Origin: JANQGH01 sp039177555
GTDB lineage: Bacteria > Pseudomonadota > Alphaproteobacteria > DSM-16000 > Inquilinaceae
Assembly (NCBI GenBank): GCA_039177555.1
Contig: JBCDFV010000001.1
Coordinates: forward strand, 124,001 to 188,000
Direction of reading: 5' to 3'
Length of the DNA stretch: 64,000 nucleotides
Below are positions 27,088-35,427 of this stretch, piece by piece. Every line of letters begins with the position of its first letter. The stretch's first letter is position 1. The translations under genes were made by a program, and so were the position numbers. The notes beneath the pieces were generated by a model. The model was not told the origin of the DNA. It was given only the letters and a program-made list of their open reading frames with translations, and made no database searches.

Positions 27088-27354
27088 ATGAGTGACCAGC
27101 CCATCAAACTGCTCTATTTCGCCTGGGTGCGCGATCGCATCGGTCTGGCGGAGGAGAGCGTGGCGCCGCCCGACGGCGTGACAGACGTTGCCGGCCTGAT
27201 GACCTGGCTGCGCACGCGCGGACCCCGTTACGAGGCGGCGCTAAAAAACGAGCGCGTCGTGCGGGTCGCGATCAATCAGCGTTTTGCACAGCCGGAAGAT
27301 GCCGTGGCACCCGGGGACGAGGTCGCCGTCTTTCCGCCCGTCACCGGCGGCTGA
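27088..27354 (+). CDS. moaD: Molybdopterin synthase sulfur carrier subunit MoaD
   Basis: An 88-residue beta-grasp protein: IKLLYFAWVRDRIGLAEE at the start, a VAGLMTWL helix, VRVAINQRF, and the tail VAVFPPVTGG. The terminal Gly-Gly is thiocarboxylated and donates sulfur to cyclic pyranopterin within the MoaD-MoaE complex. The ATG at 27088 was chosen as the frame is open upstream but only this start fits the family. moaE follows 4 bases after its stop. Confidence 0.95.
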   Translation: MSDQPIKLLYFAWVRDRIGLAEESVAPPDGVTDVAGLMTWLRTRGPRYEAALKNERVVRVAINQRFAQPEDAVAPGDEVAVFPPVTGG

Positions 27355-27358
27355 GATC

Positions 27359-27814
27359 ATGGCCGTCAAGGTTCAGGCCGAAGATTTCGATGTCGGCGCG
27401 GAGATCAACGGTCTGACGCGCGACCGCCCGTCGATCGGCGGCGTTGCAAGCTTCATCGGTCTGGTCAGGGACATGGCCGGCGGCGAGATGATCCGGTCCA
27501 TGACGCTGGAGCATTACCCCGGCATGACCGAGCGCATGCTGGCCGACATCGAGGCCGAAGCCCATCGGCGCTGGCCCTTGGACGCCAGCCTGATCATTCA
27601 CCGCTACGGTCACCTGCAGCCGGGCGACCGCATCGTCCTGGTGGTCGCCGCCAGCGCCCATCGGCAGGCCGCGTTCGATGCCTGCCAGTTCCTGATGGAC
27701 TGGCTGAAGACCCAGGCGCCGTTCTGGAAGAAAGAGGAAACGCCGACCGACGCGCGTTGGGTCGAGGCGCGCGCCAGCGACGACGCGGCCGCCGATCGCT
27801 GGCGGAAGAGCTAG
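27359..27814 (+). CDS. moaE: Molybdopterin synthase catalytic subunit MoaE
   Basis: A 151-residue catalytic subunit of molybdopterin synthase. Family motifs include GGVASFIGLVRDMAGG, LEHYPGMTERML, IIHRYGHLQPGDRIVLVVAASAHR and the catalytic-lysine region DWLKTQAPFWKKEE. It places two sulfurs from MoaD on the pterin. It forms the end of the plus-strand molybdenum cofactor cluster, convergent with ilvE 9 bases further. Confidence 0.96.
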   Translation: MAVKVQAEDFDVGAEINGLTRDRPSIGGVASFIGLVRDMAGGEMIRSMTLEHYPGMTERMLADIEAEAHRRWPLDASLIIHRYGHLQPGDRIVLVVAASAHRQAAFDACQFLMDWLKTQAPFWKKEETPTDARWVEARASDDAAADRWRKS

Positions 27815-27823
27815 GCCAGCCGC

Positions 27824-28726
27824 CTATTCGGCGGCAACTTTTTCCGCCATCGCCGGTTCGCGCACGGCCTTGGCATAGTCGTCGATCATAGCCTCGCAGA
27901 TCTGGCCCGGCGTGAAGCTGGCATCGTCGATCTGACCCACCGGCGTTACCTCGGCCGCCGATCCGGTCAGGAAGACCTCGTCGGCCTGCGCCAGTTCCGA
28001 CGGCTCGATCGCCCGCTCCACCACCTCGATGCCGCGCGCCTTTGCCAGGTCGATCACCGTCCGGCGCGTGATGCCGTCCAGAAAGCAGTCCGGCGTCGGC
28101 GTGTGCAGCTTGCCGTCCATCGCCAGAAAGATGTTGGCCCCCGTCGCCTCGGCGACACGGCCGCGCCAATCCAGCATCAAGGCGTCGTCCCACCCCTCTG
28201 CCTCAGCCGAGTGCTTCGACAGGGTGCAGATCATGTAAAGGCCCGCCGCCTTGGCGTGAACCGGGGCGCATTGCGGCGATGGCCGCCGCCACTCCGCCGT
28301 GCGGATGCGAATGCCCTTCATCTTGGCCTCGGGCGAGAAATAGCTGGGCCATTCCCACGCGGCGATCGCCAGATTGATCCGGTTCTTCTGCGCCGAGACA
28401 CCCATCATTTCCGAACCGCGCCAGGCGACGGGTCGCACATAGCCGTCGACGATGTTGTTGGCGCGCGCCGCCTCCATGGTGGCGTGGTTGATTTCCTCAG
28501 CAGTATACGGAATCTCGAAGCCCATCAGTTCCGCCGACTTGACCAGCCGCTCGGAGTGTTCCGTCAGCTTGAAGACCGCGCCGCCATACATGCGCTCGCC
28601 CTCAAAGACGCTGCTGCCGTAATGCAGCGCGTGGGACAGGACGTGCAGGTGCGCATCGCGCCACGGGACCAGCGAGCCGTTAAGCCAGATAAACCCATCT
28701 CGATCGTCGAAAGAAGCAGACGCCAT
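27824..28726 (-). CDS. ilvE: Branched-chain amino acid aminotransferase
   Basis: A 300-residue fold-type IV PLP enzyme. HALHYGSSVFEGERMYGG near residue 32-49 is typical; the PLP lysine is likely the one in ICTLSKHSAEAEG near residue 170, followed by DALMLDWRGRVAEATGANIF and DGITRRTVIDLA. It carries out the last step of valine, leucine and isoleucine synthesis. It is divergent from the MarR-type gene, with two inverted repeats in the 121-base shared promoter region. This divergent pair with the PetP/PetR-like regulators is common in alphaproteobacteria. Confidence 0.94.
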   Translation of the reverse strand: MASASFDDRDGFIWLNGSLVPWRDAHLHVLSHALHYGSSVFEGERMYGGAVFKLTEHSERLVKSAELMGFEIPYTAEEINHATMEAARANNIVDGYVRPVAWRGSEMMGVSAQKNRINLAIAAWEWPSYFSPEAKMKGIRIRTAEWRRPSPQCAPVHAKAAGLYMICTLSKHSAEAEGWDDALMLDWRGRVAEATGANIFLAMDGKLHTPTPDCFLDGITRRTVIDLAKARGIEVVERAIEPSELAQADEVFLTGSAAEVTPVGQIDDASFTPGQICEAMIDDYAKAVREPAMAEKVAAE

Positions 28727-28760
28727 CTCTGTACTTTCAGAAAGTTAGTTCCGCAAAGAT

Positions 28761-28782
28761 TGAGACGATATTTTATGTCTCA
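28761..28782. promoter_or_regulatory. Inverted repeat 1 in the ilvE / MarR divergent promoter
   Basis: TGAGAC (28761-28766) and GTCTCA (28777-28782) are exact inverted repeats with a 10-base AT-rich spacer. The spacing suits a dimeric regulator such as the adjacent MarR-type protein. It lies 35-56 bases upstream of ilvE. Confidence 0.5.
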
Positions 28783-28816
28783 AGTTAGGACTAGGTCGTA
28801 ACATTCAAGCCTGATA

Positions 28817-28837
28817 TATGTCAACATTCATGACATA
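28817..28837. promoter_or_regulatory. Inverted repeat 2 in the ilvE / MarR divergent promoter
   Basis: TATGTCA (28817-28823) and TGACATA (28831-28837) are exact inverted repeats with a 7-base spacer, placed 11 bases before the MarR-type start at 28848. The position over the start region suggests autoregulation. The half-sites differ from those of the first repeat, so two regulators may be involved. Confidence 0.55.
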
Positions 28838-28847
28838 AACACGCCGC

Positions 28848-29360
28848 ATGCGAGCTATGAGCGATCTTAAGACAGGGGCAAACCCGCTGTTCCTGCGTGA
28901 CGAGGAGCTGCGCCAGGGCATTGAGCTGTTGTTCTACGCCTACCGCGACTTCACCGCCGAACCCGACGCGATCCTGGCCGAACGCGGGCTAGGGCGCGCC
29001 CATCACCGGGCGATCTACTTCATCGGCCGAAACCCGCAGATCACGGTGTCGCAGCTGTTGGCGATCTTGAAGATCACCAAACAGAGCCTGAGCCGGGTGA
29101 TCAACCTGCTGGTCGAGCAGGACTATATCGAGCAGCATCAGGGCACGCGCGATCGGCGCCAGCGCCTGCTGCAACTGACCGAAAAAGGCCAAGCGCTTGA
29201 GCGGGCGCTGACGGAGAACCAGCGCCGACGCTTTGCCCGTGCGTATCGGCAGGCCGGCGCCGACGCGGTCGAAGGGTTTCGTCAGGTGCTGTTGGGTCTG
29301 ATCGAAGAACCGCCGGAAGAATATCTAACGCAGGCCGATCGGCGGTCGGCGCGGCTCTAA
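28848..29360 (+). CDS. MarR-family regulator, PetP-like
   Basis: A 170-residue winged-helix regulator. LFLRDEELRQGIELLFYAYRDF opens the domain, the recognition region is VSQLLAILKITKQSLSRVINLLVEQ, and the wing is HQGTRDRRQRLLQLTEKGQ. It resembles PetP, encoded beside PetR in Rhodobacter. ATGs at 28848 and 28857 are both possible; the second gives the start MSDLKTG. It leads a probable regulatory operon with the response regulator (52 bases later) and kinase. It faces ilvE across a region with two palindromes, which it may bind. Confidence 0.88.
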   Translation: MRAMSDLKTGANPLFLRDEELRQGIELLFYAYRDFTAEPDAILAERGLGRAHHRAIYFIGRNPQITVSQLLAILKITKQSLSRVINLLVEQDYIEQHQGTRDRRQRLLQLTEKGQALERALTENQRRRFARAYRQAGADAVEGFRQVLLGLIEEPPEEYLTQADRRSARL

Positions 29361-29412
29361 ATGCCCTCGCGCCGCTTTGGCGCGATGATCGCGACCTGCT
29401 AAGATCGCGCAC

Positions 29413-30099
29413 ATGACGGACGAAGATCCCCATATTCTGGTCATCGACGATGATCAGCGGTTGCGTGGGCTGTTGCGAAAGTACTTGGCCGACAGCGGCT
29501 TCATGGTCAGTTCCGCCAGTGACGCGGCGGACGCGCGGGCCAAGCTGGAATCGCTGACCTTCGATTTGATCGTCATGGATGTCATGATGCCGGGGGAAAG
29601 CGGGCTGCACCTGACCGAGTCCCTGCGCAAGACGCTGAAGACGCCGATCCTGCTGCTGACGGCGATGGGCGAGGTGGACGACCGCATCGCCGGGCTGGAA
29701 AGCGGCGCCGACGACTACCTGCCCAAGCCCTTCGAACCGCGAGAACTGGTGCTGCGCATCAACAGCATCCTGCGGCGCATGCCGACCGAAAAACCCGACA
29801 CCGGGCCCTTGCAGTTGGGCGCCTATCAGTTCGACCCGGCGCGCACTGAACTGACCCGCGACGGACAGCTTGTTCACTTGACCAGTGCGGAGGTCAGCCT
29901 GCTCAGCGTTCTGGCCGCGCACCCCAACGAAACCCTGTCGCGCGAATATCTTCGGACCGAGGCGCGACTGGGCGGCAATGTTCGCACGGTCGATGTGCAG
30001 GTGACGCGCCTGCGCCGCAAGCTTGAGCCCGATACCAAGACGCCGCGCTATCTGGTTACCGTTCGAGGTGCCGGATACGTTTTGAGGCCTGATCTCTAA
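29413..30099 (+). CDS. OmpR-family response regulator, PetR-like
   Basis: A 228-residue regulator: receiver domain with VIDDDQRLR acidic pair, phospho-acceptor Asp near residue 56 in LIVMDVMMPG, LLTAMG and conserved Lys in LPKPFEPREL; then a winged-helix DNA-binding domain from about residue 130 (VHLTSAEVSLLSVLAAHP to YLVTVRGAGYVLRP). It resembles Rhodobacter PetR. The stop TAA overlaps the ATG of the kinase gene (TAATG), so the two are translationally coupled and form a two-component pair. The regulon is not known. Confidence 0.92.
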   Translation: MTDEDPHILVIDDDQRLRGLLRKYLADSGFMVSSASDAADARAKLESLTFDLIVMDVMMPGESGLHLTESLRKTLKTPILLLTAMGEVDDRIAGLESGADDYLPKPFEPRELVLRINSILRRMPTEKPDTGPLQLGAYQFDPARTELTRDGQLVHLTSAEVSLLSVLAAHPNETLSREYLRTEARLGGNVRTVDVQVTRLRRKLEPDTKTPRYLVTVRGAGYVLRPDL

Positions 30100-31592
30100 T
30101 GGCCTTGACCGACCGCCTCGTGCCGCCCGAGCGGCCTGATAGCGGCCGCGGGACAAGGGGCGAGCCGCCCTCGGCCTCCGGGTTTGGCGGTCCCGCAAAC
30201 CGGGTCGCCTCCTGGCTGAGACAGGGCACCCGCTGGGTCTGGGATGTCTACTGGGGCATTTGGCGGTTCATTTTCAGCCGCCTGGGCCTTAAGCGTTACC
30301 TGCCCCGCACGCTCTTCGGTCGGACGTTGATCATCATCGTCACTCCCGTGCTGTTGGTTCAGGGCATCGCCGCCTATTACTTTTACGATCGCCACTGGGA
30401 CTCGGTCACCCTGCGCCTCTCGACCGGTGTCGCCGGCGAGATCGGCTTGGTCATCGAGGAGTTCTACGGCAACCCCAGCGTCGACGCCCGCGCCGACCTG
30501 TTCGAGCGAACGGCACGCAACCTGCAACTTCTGGTGTCTTTCGAGCCCAACCAGACCCTGCCGGAGCACGAGCCGGCCGGCAGGTTCGAAATTCTCAAGG
30601 GCAGGTTGACCCAGGAACTGCGCGGAACCCTCTTGCGCCCCATCTATGTCAATGATGACCTCTCGCCCGAATGGGTCGAGGTGCGCGTCGGGCTCGAAGA
30701 AGGCGTCATGCACGTTCTCGTGCCCATCCGACGGCTGTTCACCTCGACCAGCCAGGTCTTCATGCTGTGGCTGACCGGCACGACGGCCATCTTCTTCACC
30801 CTCGCGATCGTGTTCATGCGCAACCAGATCCGCCCGATCCGGCGGCTGGCCCGGGCCGCCGACCAGTTCGGCAAGGGCCGCGATGTCGGCGACTTCAAGC
30901 TGGAAGGCGCGATGGAGGTGCGCCAGGCGGCGACGGCCTTCCTGATGATGCGCAACCGCATCCACCGCCAGCTCACCCAGCGGACCGAGATGCTGGCCGG
31001 CGTCAGCCACGATCTGCGGACACCGCTGACCCGCATGAAGCTGCAGCTTGAGATGATGGGGGACAGCCCGGACATCGACGCCATGAAGGCGGATCTGTCC
31101 GACATGAACCAGATGATCGACGGCTATCTGGCGTTCGCCCGCGGCGAAGGCAGCGAGCGGACCCAGACGGCCAACGTCACACGGCTGGTCGAACAGGTTT
31201 GCAACCGGGCCCGCCGCGAGGGCCTGGATGTCAGGCTGGCAGCGGCCGAACCGCTGGAAATGCCGGTCAAGCCCCAGGCTTTCAGGCGCTGTCTGGCCAA
31301 CCTGATCTCAAACGCGGGTCGCCACGGCAGCCATGTCTGGGTTGCGATCCAAACCGGTGGATCGATGGTGACGATCACGGTCGACGATGATGGCCCCGGC
31401 ATTCCGGACGAGAAGCTGGACGACGTCTTCAAGCCCTTCTATCGCCTGGACCCCTCGCGCAACCCGACCACCGGGGGCACGGGCCTGGGCCTGACCATCG
31501 CCCGCGACATCGCCCGCAACCATGGCGGCGACATCACGCTTAGCCGGTCGTCCCATGGCGGGCTGGCGTGCGAAATCGTGCTGCCGAAATAG
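30099..31592 (+). CDS. Sensor histidine kinase, EnvZ-like
   Basis: A 497-residue membrane kinase. After a 75-residue cytoplasmic N-terminus come helix 1 (LIIIVTPVLLVQGIAAYYF), a periplasmic domain of about 120 residues, helix 2 (WLTGTTAIFFTLAIVFM near 222-240), a HAMP segment and the H-box VSHDLRTPLTRMK with His near residue 303. The N-box NLISNAGRHG, G1 DDDGPGIP and G2 GTGLGLTIA are complete, so it should be active. It phosphorylates the coupled response regulator. The signal is unknown; the long N-terminal extension is unusual. Confidence 0.92.
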   Translation: MALTDRLVPPERPDSGRGTRGEPPSASGFGGPANRVASWLRQGTRWVWDVYWGIWRFIFSRLGLKRYLPRTLFGRTLIIIVTPVLLVQGIAAYYFYDRHWDSVTLRLSTGVAGEIGLVIEEFYGNPSVDARADLFERTARNLQLLVSFEPNQTLPEHEPAGRFEILKGRLTQELRGTLLRPIYVNDDLSPEWVEVRVGLEEGVMHVLVPIRRLFTSTSQVFMLWLTGTTAIFFTLAIVFMRNQIRPIRRLARAADQFGKGRDVGDFKLEGAMEVRQAATAFLMMRNRIHRQLTQRTEMLAGVSHDLRTPLTRMKLQLEMMGDSPDIDAMKADLSDMNQMIDGYLAFARGEGSERTQTANVTRLVEQVCNRARREGLDVRLAAAEPLEMPVKPQAFRRCLANLISNAGRHGSHVWVAIQTGGSMVTITVDDDGPGIPDEKLDDVFKPFYRLDPSRNPTTGGTGLGLTIARDIARNHGGDITLSRSSHGGLACEIVLPK

Positions 31593-31640
31593 CCGCCGCG
31601 CTGGCGATGTCGGGCCGCGCCGAAATCAGCCGGCGCGGCA

Positions 31641-31976
31641 TCAGTACATCCGGCCGCCGACCGGCACCTCCTGGTCCGGGCGCAGCAGCACGACCTCGCC
31701 ATCCTCGTCGGGAACACCCAGGACCAAGACCTCCGACATGAACTTGCCGATTTGCTTCGGCGGAAAGTTGACCACGGCGACAACCTGGCGACCCTGCAGC
31801 AACGCCGCATCGTAGTGACGGGTGAGTTGGGCCGACGTTTTCTTCGTTCCGATCTCGTCGCCGAAATCCACCGTCAGCTTCAAAGCCGGCTTGCGCGCCT
31901 CCGGATAGGGTTCCGCCGAAACGATCACGCCGACACGAATGTCGACCTTCATGAAGTCGTCGAAGCTGATGGTCAT
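31641..31976 (-). CDS. csaA: tRNA-binding domain protein CsaA
   Basis: A 111-residue OB-fold protein: FDDFMKVDIRVGVIVSAEPYPEARKPALKL at the start and VVNFPPKQIGKFMSEVLVLG in the middle are the tRNA-binding-domain (Arc1p/EMAP-like) signature. CsaA is a dimeric chaperone-like protein that can bind tRNA and unfolded or preprotein chains. It is convergent with the kinase gene and is not obviously in an operon. Confidence 0.92.
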   Translation of the reverse strand: MTISFDDFMKVDIRVGVIVSAEPYPEARKPALKLTVDFGDEIGTKKTSAQLTRHYDAALLQGRQVVAVVNFPPKQIGKFMSEVLVLGVPDEDGEVVLLRPDQEVPVGGRMY

Positions 31977-32059
31977 GGTGTGGCTTTCGGGGTCTGGCTT
32001 TCGGGGAGAGTTGACGGCGCCAGATGTTTAGCCGCGTCCGCCGGCCAACCGCAAAGCAA

Positions 32060-32084
32060 AAAGGGCCTCGCGAGGAGGCCCTTT
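32060..32084 (-). terminator. Terminator of the phasin gene (minus strand)
   Basis: AAAGGGCCTC (32060-32069), 5-base loop, GAGGCCCTTT (32075-32084). Read on the minus strand the stem is followed by TTGCTTTGC, a T-rich tail, and it lies 25 bases beyond the phasin stop. Confidence 0.75.
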
Positions 32085-32108
32085 GTCATTGACGAAACGA
32101 TGACGTGT

Positions 32109-32543
32109 TTACTTGAACTTCTCCGCCGTCTGCTTGATTTCCTCAAGCTGCTCGCTGATGCGCTTCGACAGCACCTCGGCGGCCTCGGTGTTGGACTTGG
32201 CCACCATCTCGGAAACTTCCTTCCTGTTGGCCAGAACCTTCTCGAAGCCCTCTTTCGCCAGGTCGGCCTGACGGGCCATTTTGTCCTGGGGCGCGCCGTT
32301 GGCCATCATCTGCTGCATCGTGGAGGCCATCTCCTCCATGCTCTGCTTCAACACTTCGGCCTGGCGCTTGGCCACGGCTTGCAGGCCCTCGATGGCCAGC
32401 TTGTTGGCTTCCGTCACGGCCTGCAGGTTCTTCTGCTGGGCCGCCAACATGGCGTCCATGTCAATGCCGGGAACCTTGAAATCGCCGACGAACTTGGTCA
32501 CGTCAACATCCCAAAAGGGTTTGAAATCCTGCTTTGCTGCCAC
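32109..32543 (-). CDS. Phasin family protein
   Basis: A 144-residue, mostly helical protein of the phasin_2 type: KPFWDVDVTKFVGDFKVPGIDMDAMLAAQQKNLQAVTEANK is the typical start, followed by amphipathic helices rich in Ala, Met and Gln (KQSMEEMASTMQQMM). Phasins coat polyhydroxyalkanoate granules and control their number and size. No polyhydroxyalkanoate synthase is in the window. It has its own terminator. A TetR-type regulator gene lies just upstream on the same strand. Confidence 0.9.
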   Translation of the reverse strand: MAAKQDFKPFWDVDVTKFVGDFKVPGIDMDAMLAAQQKNLQAVTEANKLAIEGLQAVAKRQAEVLKQSMEEMASTMQQMMANGAPQDKMARQADLAKEGFEKVLANRKEVSEMVAKSNTEAAEVLSKRISEQLEEIKQTAEKFK

Positions 32544-32651
32544 TGCTTGTCCCTCCAGTTAATCAACCGCGATTGCTGCGCTGCACAATAGCGCGCTATA
32601 TGGCGGCCCGTTAACGCCTAGTCAAGAAATTTGTGCGCCGCAACAAAACCG

Positions 32652-33311
32652 TCAGCTGTTGGTCTCGGCACTTTCGTCTCCGTCGGCTGCCGCCTCGCCG
32701 TCCTGCGACTGTTGCGACCGACGCGAGCGCCATAAGGGGCGACCGCCCTCAAACGTATTGGCAAGTTGCTCAGCCTGCTCAAGCCGCTTGTCCAGCGCCT
32801 TCATGGTCCTGGCCATGTCGTCGCTATCGTCGGCCCGCCAGGTGCGGAAGATGTCGAGATAGATCAGGCCGAGAACGCGGACCTTGGCGGGCCCGAACGG
32901 CCCGCGCGCCGGCAGGCGCGCGACATCCAGCACCAGCCGCATGGACCGTTCCAAGGCCGGCCCCTGGCACAGTGCCCATAGCGGTTCTCGTCGCAGGCCA
33001 TCGGCAATCGCGATGATGCCGGGCCGGTGATCTTGCAGGAAATCGAACCGGCGCATAATCACTTCGAAGAGGCGATCGCGCGCCTTGTCGTCCGGGTCCG
33101 CCGCGCCTTCCGCAAGCACGGCCTCGTCCACCAGGCGGCCGATGCCGTTCAGCACCGCCTGGCGATTCGGTGTCACCCGGTGAACCTCGATCAGGGGAAC
33201 ACCGGCGACATCCGCCAGCCGCGGCAGGGTCACGGCATCCCAACCTTCATCGCCGGCCAATTTCAGGGCGGAGGTGATGATGTGATCGGGAATATCGGCC
33301 TTCTTGACCAT
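32652..33311 (-). CDS. TetR-family transcriptional regulator
   Basis: A 219-residue regulator with an N-terminal three-helix DNA-binding region: IPDHIITSALKLAGDEGWDAVTLPRLADVAGVPLIEVHRV, a slightly divergent TetR helix-turn-helix. The rest is helical, resembling the COQ9/TetR-like C-terminal fold, and ends in a polar tail (SRRSQQSQDGEAAADGDESAE). Such alphaproteobacterial proteins often sit near phasin genes; it is 108 bases upstream of one here, so regulation of granule genes is possible but not shown. Confidence 0.8.
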   Translation of the reverse strand: MVKKADIPDHIITSALKLAGDEGWDAVTLPRLADVAGVPLIEVHRVTPNRQAVLNGIGRLVDEAVLAEGAADPDDKARDRLFEVIMRRFDFLQDHRPGIIAIADGLRREPLWALCQGPALERSMRLVLDVARLPARGPFGPAKVRVLGLIYLDIFRTWRADDSDDMARTMKALDKRLEQAEQLANTFEGGRPLWRSRRSQQSQDGEAAADGDESAETNS

Positions 33312-33399
33312 GGTCCAACGACCCTCCCAAGGATCGGTAAAAGAGACGCAATCGACGTCAGTCTAGCCCCAATAGAGGGCGGCCCCAAAGCAATTGGGG

Positions 33400-33891
33400 T
33401 CAGGCGACCGGCATGACCAGGCCGCGCGTGATGTGTCGCAGTTGATCGAAGCTGAGGCGGAACACCGCGTTCGGCGTGCCGGCCGCCGCCCAGATTTCGT
33501 CGTGGGTGCCAAGATCGGCGTCGATGACGGTCAAAAGCGGCGTGGCATGGCCGACGGGCGGCACGCCACCTATCGCAAACCCCGTCTTATCGCGCACGAA
33601 ATCAGCATCGGCGCGGCCAAGACTGTCGCCGGCCAGAGGTTCGGCCAACCGGGCGCTCAAACCGGCTTCGTCGACCCGGTTCGGGCCGCTGGCGATGACC
33701 AGCACGGCCTGCCCATCCCGCCGCGTCTTGAACACCAACGACTTGGCGATCTGGCCGACGGAACACCCGATGGCGTCAGCGGCATCGGCCGCCGTGCGGG
33801 TGGAACTTGGGAAGGTCTGCACAGCCGCCGTGATGCCGGCCCGGTCGAGCGCGTCTTGCACCCGCGCAGCGCTGGCCGGCAATGTCGACAC
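33400..33891 (-). CDS. YbaK/EbsC-family aminoacyl-tRNA deacylase
   Basis: A 163-residue protein starting at GTG 33891, where TAG of proC and GTG share one base. The family pattern is clear: VQTFPSSTRTAADAADAIGCSVGQIAKSLVFKT, the conserved Lys in AKSLVFK near residue 50, GPNRVDEAGLSA, and AIGGVPPVGHATPLLTVID. Such proteins hydrolyse mischarged tRNAs (Cys-tRNAPro or Ala-tRNAPro). The longer frame upstream overlaps proC and is not family-like, which fixes the start. It is cotranscribed with proC. Confidence 0.9.
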   Translation of the reverse strand: MSTLPASAARVQDALDRAGITAAVQTFPSSTRTAADAADAIGCSVGQIAKSLVFKTRRDGQAVLVIASGPNRVDEAGLSARLAEPLAGDSLGRADADFVRDKTGFAIGGVPPVGHATPLLTVIDADLGTHDEIWAAAGTPNAVFRLSFDQLRHITRGLVMPVA

Positions 33892-34688
33892 TAGGCGTCC
33901 AGTTCGCGCGACCGGGCGGCCGCCGCCTCGATCGCACGATCGAAAATCGGCTGGATGCCGTTTTCGGCCATCAGGATCTTCAGGGCGGCCTCGGTCGTGC
34001 CTTGGGGGCTGGTAACGTTGCGGCGAAGCTGCGCCGCCGATTCGTCCGACAGTTCCGCCAGGGCGCCTGAGCCGATGACGGTCTGACGTGCCAAATGCAT
34101 CGCCAGGTCCGCCGGCAACCCCGCCTTGGCGCCCGCCTCCGCCAAAGCCTCGATCAGCAAGAAGACGTATGCGGGGCCACCGCCCGACAGCGCGGTCACG
34201 ATATCGATCAGGCCCTCGTCTTCGACCCATTCGGTCAGCCCGACGACTTCGAGCAGATGCCGACACGTCTCCTTCTGCTCGGCAGCCGCGTCGGCATCGG
34301 CCACCAATACCGAGATACCCTTGCCGACAGCAGCCGGCGTGTTCGGCATGGCCCGCACGATGTGGGTATGCTCGCCCAGGTGCCTTTGCAGGTACGACAG
34401 TGTCTTGCCGGCCGCGATTGAGAGAAAGACACAGTCGGGACGGGCAAAGTGGCGGTACTGATCGATGACCGCATCCATCGCCTGAGGCTTCACCGCCAGC
34501 ACGACGACATCCGGTTTGGTGTCAGCTTCTTCTGCAGACCGATAGTGTTTGACCCGCGGGTCGTCAGGCAAAGGTGCCGTGCCCGGCTCCACTACATCGA
34601 CATGAGCAACCATATCGGCGCCCAGCCAGCCGTCGAGCAAGGCGCGGCCCATCTTGCCGCAGCCGATCAGCAGCACCCGTTCAATCAT
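33891..34688 (-). CDS. proC: Pyrroline-5-carboxylate reductase
   Basis: A 265-residue enzyme for the last step of proline synthesis, reducing pyrroline-5-carboxylate with NAD(P)H. The Rossmann motif is LIGCGKMGRALLDGWL at residue 6-21, then VLAVKPQAMDAVI, RAMPNTPAAVGKGISVL near residue 117 and the C-terminal signature ALSGGGPAYVFLLIEALAEAG with TVTSPQGTTEAAL. It lies between the YbjN gene (37 bases upstream) and ybaK (1-base overlap). Proximity of a prolyl-tRNA editing protein to proC is fitting. Confidence 0.96.
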   Translation of the reverse strand: MIERVLLIGCGKMGRALLDGWLGADMVAHVDVVEPGTAPLPDDPRVKHYRSAEEADTKPDVVVLAVKPQAMDAVIDQYRHFARPDCVFLSIAAGKTLSYLQRHLGEHTHIVRAMPNTPAAVGKGISVLVADADAAAEQKETCRHLLEVVGLTEWVEDEGLIDIVTALSGGGPAYVFLLIEALAEAGAKAGLPADLAMHLARQTVIGSGALAELSDESAAQLRRNVTSPQGTTEAALKILMAENGIQPIFDRAIEAAAARSRELDA

Positions 34689-34725
34689 TGCGCTGCCTCT
34701 ATCTAAAAGTGTGGGACGGGGCCGA

Positions 34726-35229
34726 TCAGGCCTCGGCGACCGTATCGAGAATCGCGGCCGCCACCGCTTCGCGCGCCGACTTGCCGCCCCAGATGACGAA
34801 CTGAAACGCCGGATAAAGCCGCTCGCACTCGGTCAACGCGATGTCGACCAGGTCTTCCATCTGTTCGACGCTCGCGCTTTGCGCACCGCGCAGCAGAATC
34901 GTCTGGCGGAACATCGGCACCTGGTCCTCGGCGTCGACGTCGACATGGCCGAGCCACAGCCGCTCGTTGATGATCGCCAGCAACTCGTAGACGGCCGACA
35001 GACGGTTCGGCGGCACATGCATGTCGTACTGGCAGGAGAACTGCATCGCGCTGATCTCGTGCTGCCAATAAAAAAACATGCGGTACGTGCACCAGCGGCC
35101 CGAAACCTCGACCAGCATTTCCTCGTTGCTGGCGCGGTCGAAGGCCCATTCATTGGCGTTGACGATCTCCTCAACGATATCGAGCGGGTTTTGCGTGAAA
35201 CTGTGGGTTTCGAAAGCCTCAAGGCTCAT
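34726..35229 (-). CDS. YbjN domain-containing protein
   Basis: A 167-residue acidic protein of the YbjN family, which has a type III secretion chaperone-like fold. Recognisable are NPLDIVEEIVNANEWAFDRASNEEMLVEVSGRW, the beta region YRMFFYWQHEISAMQFSC and the helix LLAIINERLWLGHVDVD. The ATG at 35229 was used since upstream sequence is not family-like. E. coli YbjN influences motility and stress responses, but the biochemical role is unknown. It is the first gene of a likely YbjN-proC-ybaK unit, as in many alphaproteobacteria. Confidence 0.87.
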   Translation of the reverse strand: MSLEAFETHSFTQNPLDIVEEIVNANEWAFDRASNEEMLVEVSGRWCTYRMFFYWQHEISAMQFSCQYDMHVPPNRLSAVYELLAIINERLWLGHVDVDAEDQVPMFRQTILLRGAQSASVEQMEDLVDIALTECERLYPAFQFVIWGGKSAREAVAAAILDTVAEA

Positions 35230-35427
35230 GACTGCCCTCCTGCGCGCTGGGCCCGGCGACCCATGGCCCGATGGTGACGGCCAGCAAGACACCGACAGAA
35301 CCGAGACCGGCCAAGAATCGATATCTTGTAGAAGCCACGCAACGGGCTACTACCTGCAGTACCGTGTCATACGAATTGGTCAGCACGCAATACGAAAAGT
35401 TTGAGAGTTTGTGATTTTTCAGTGACG

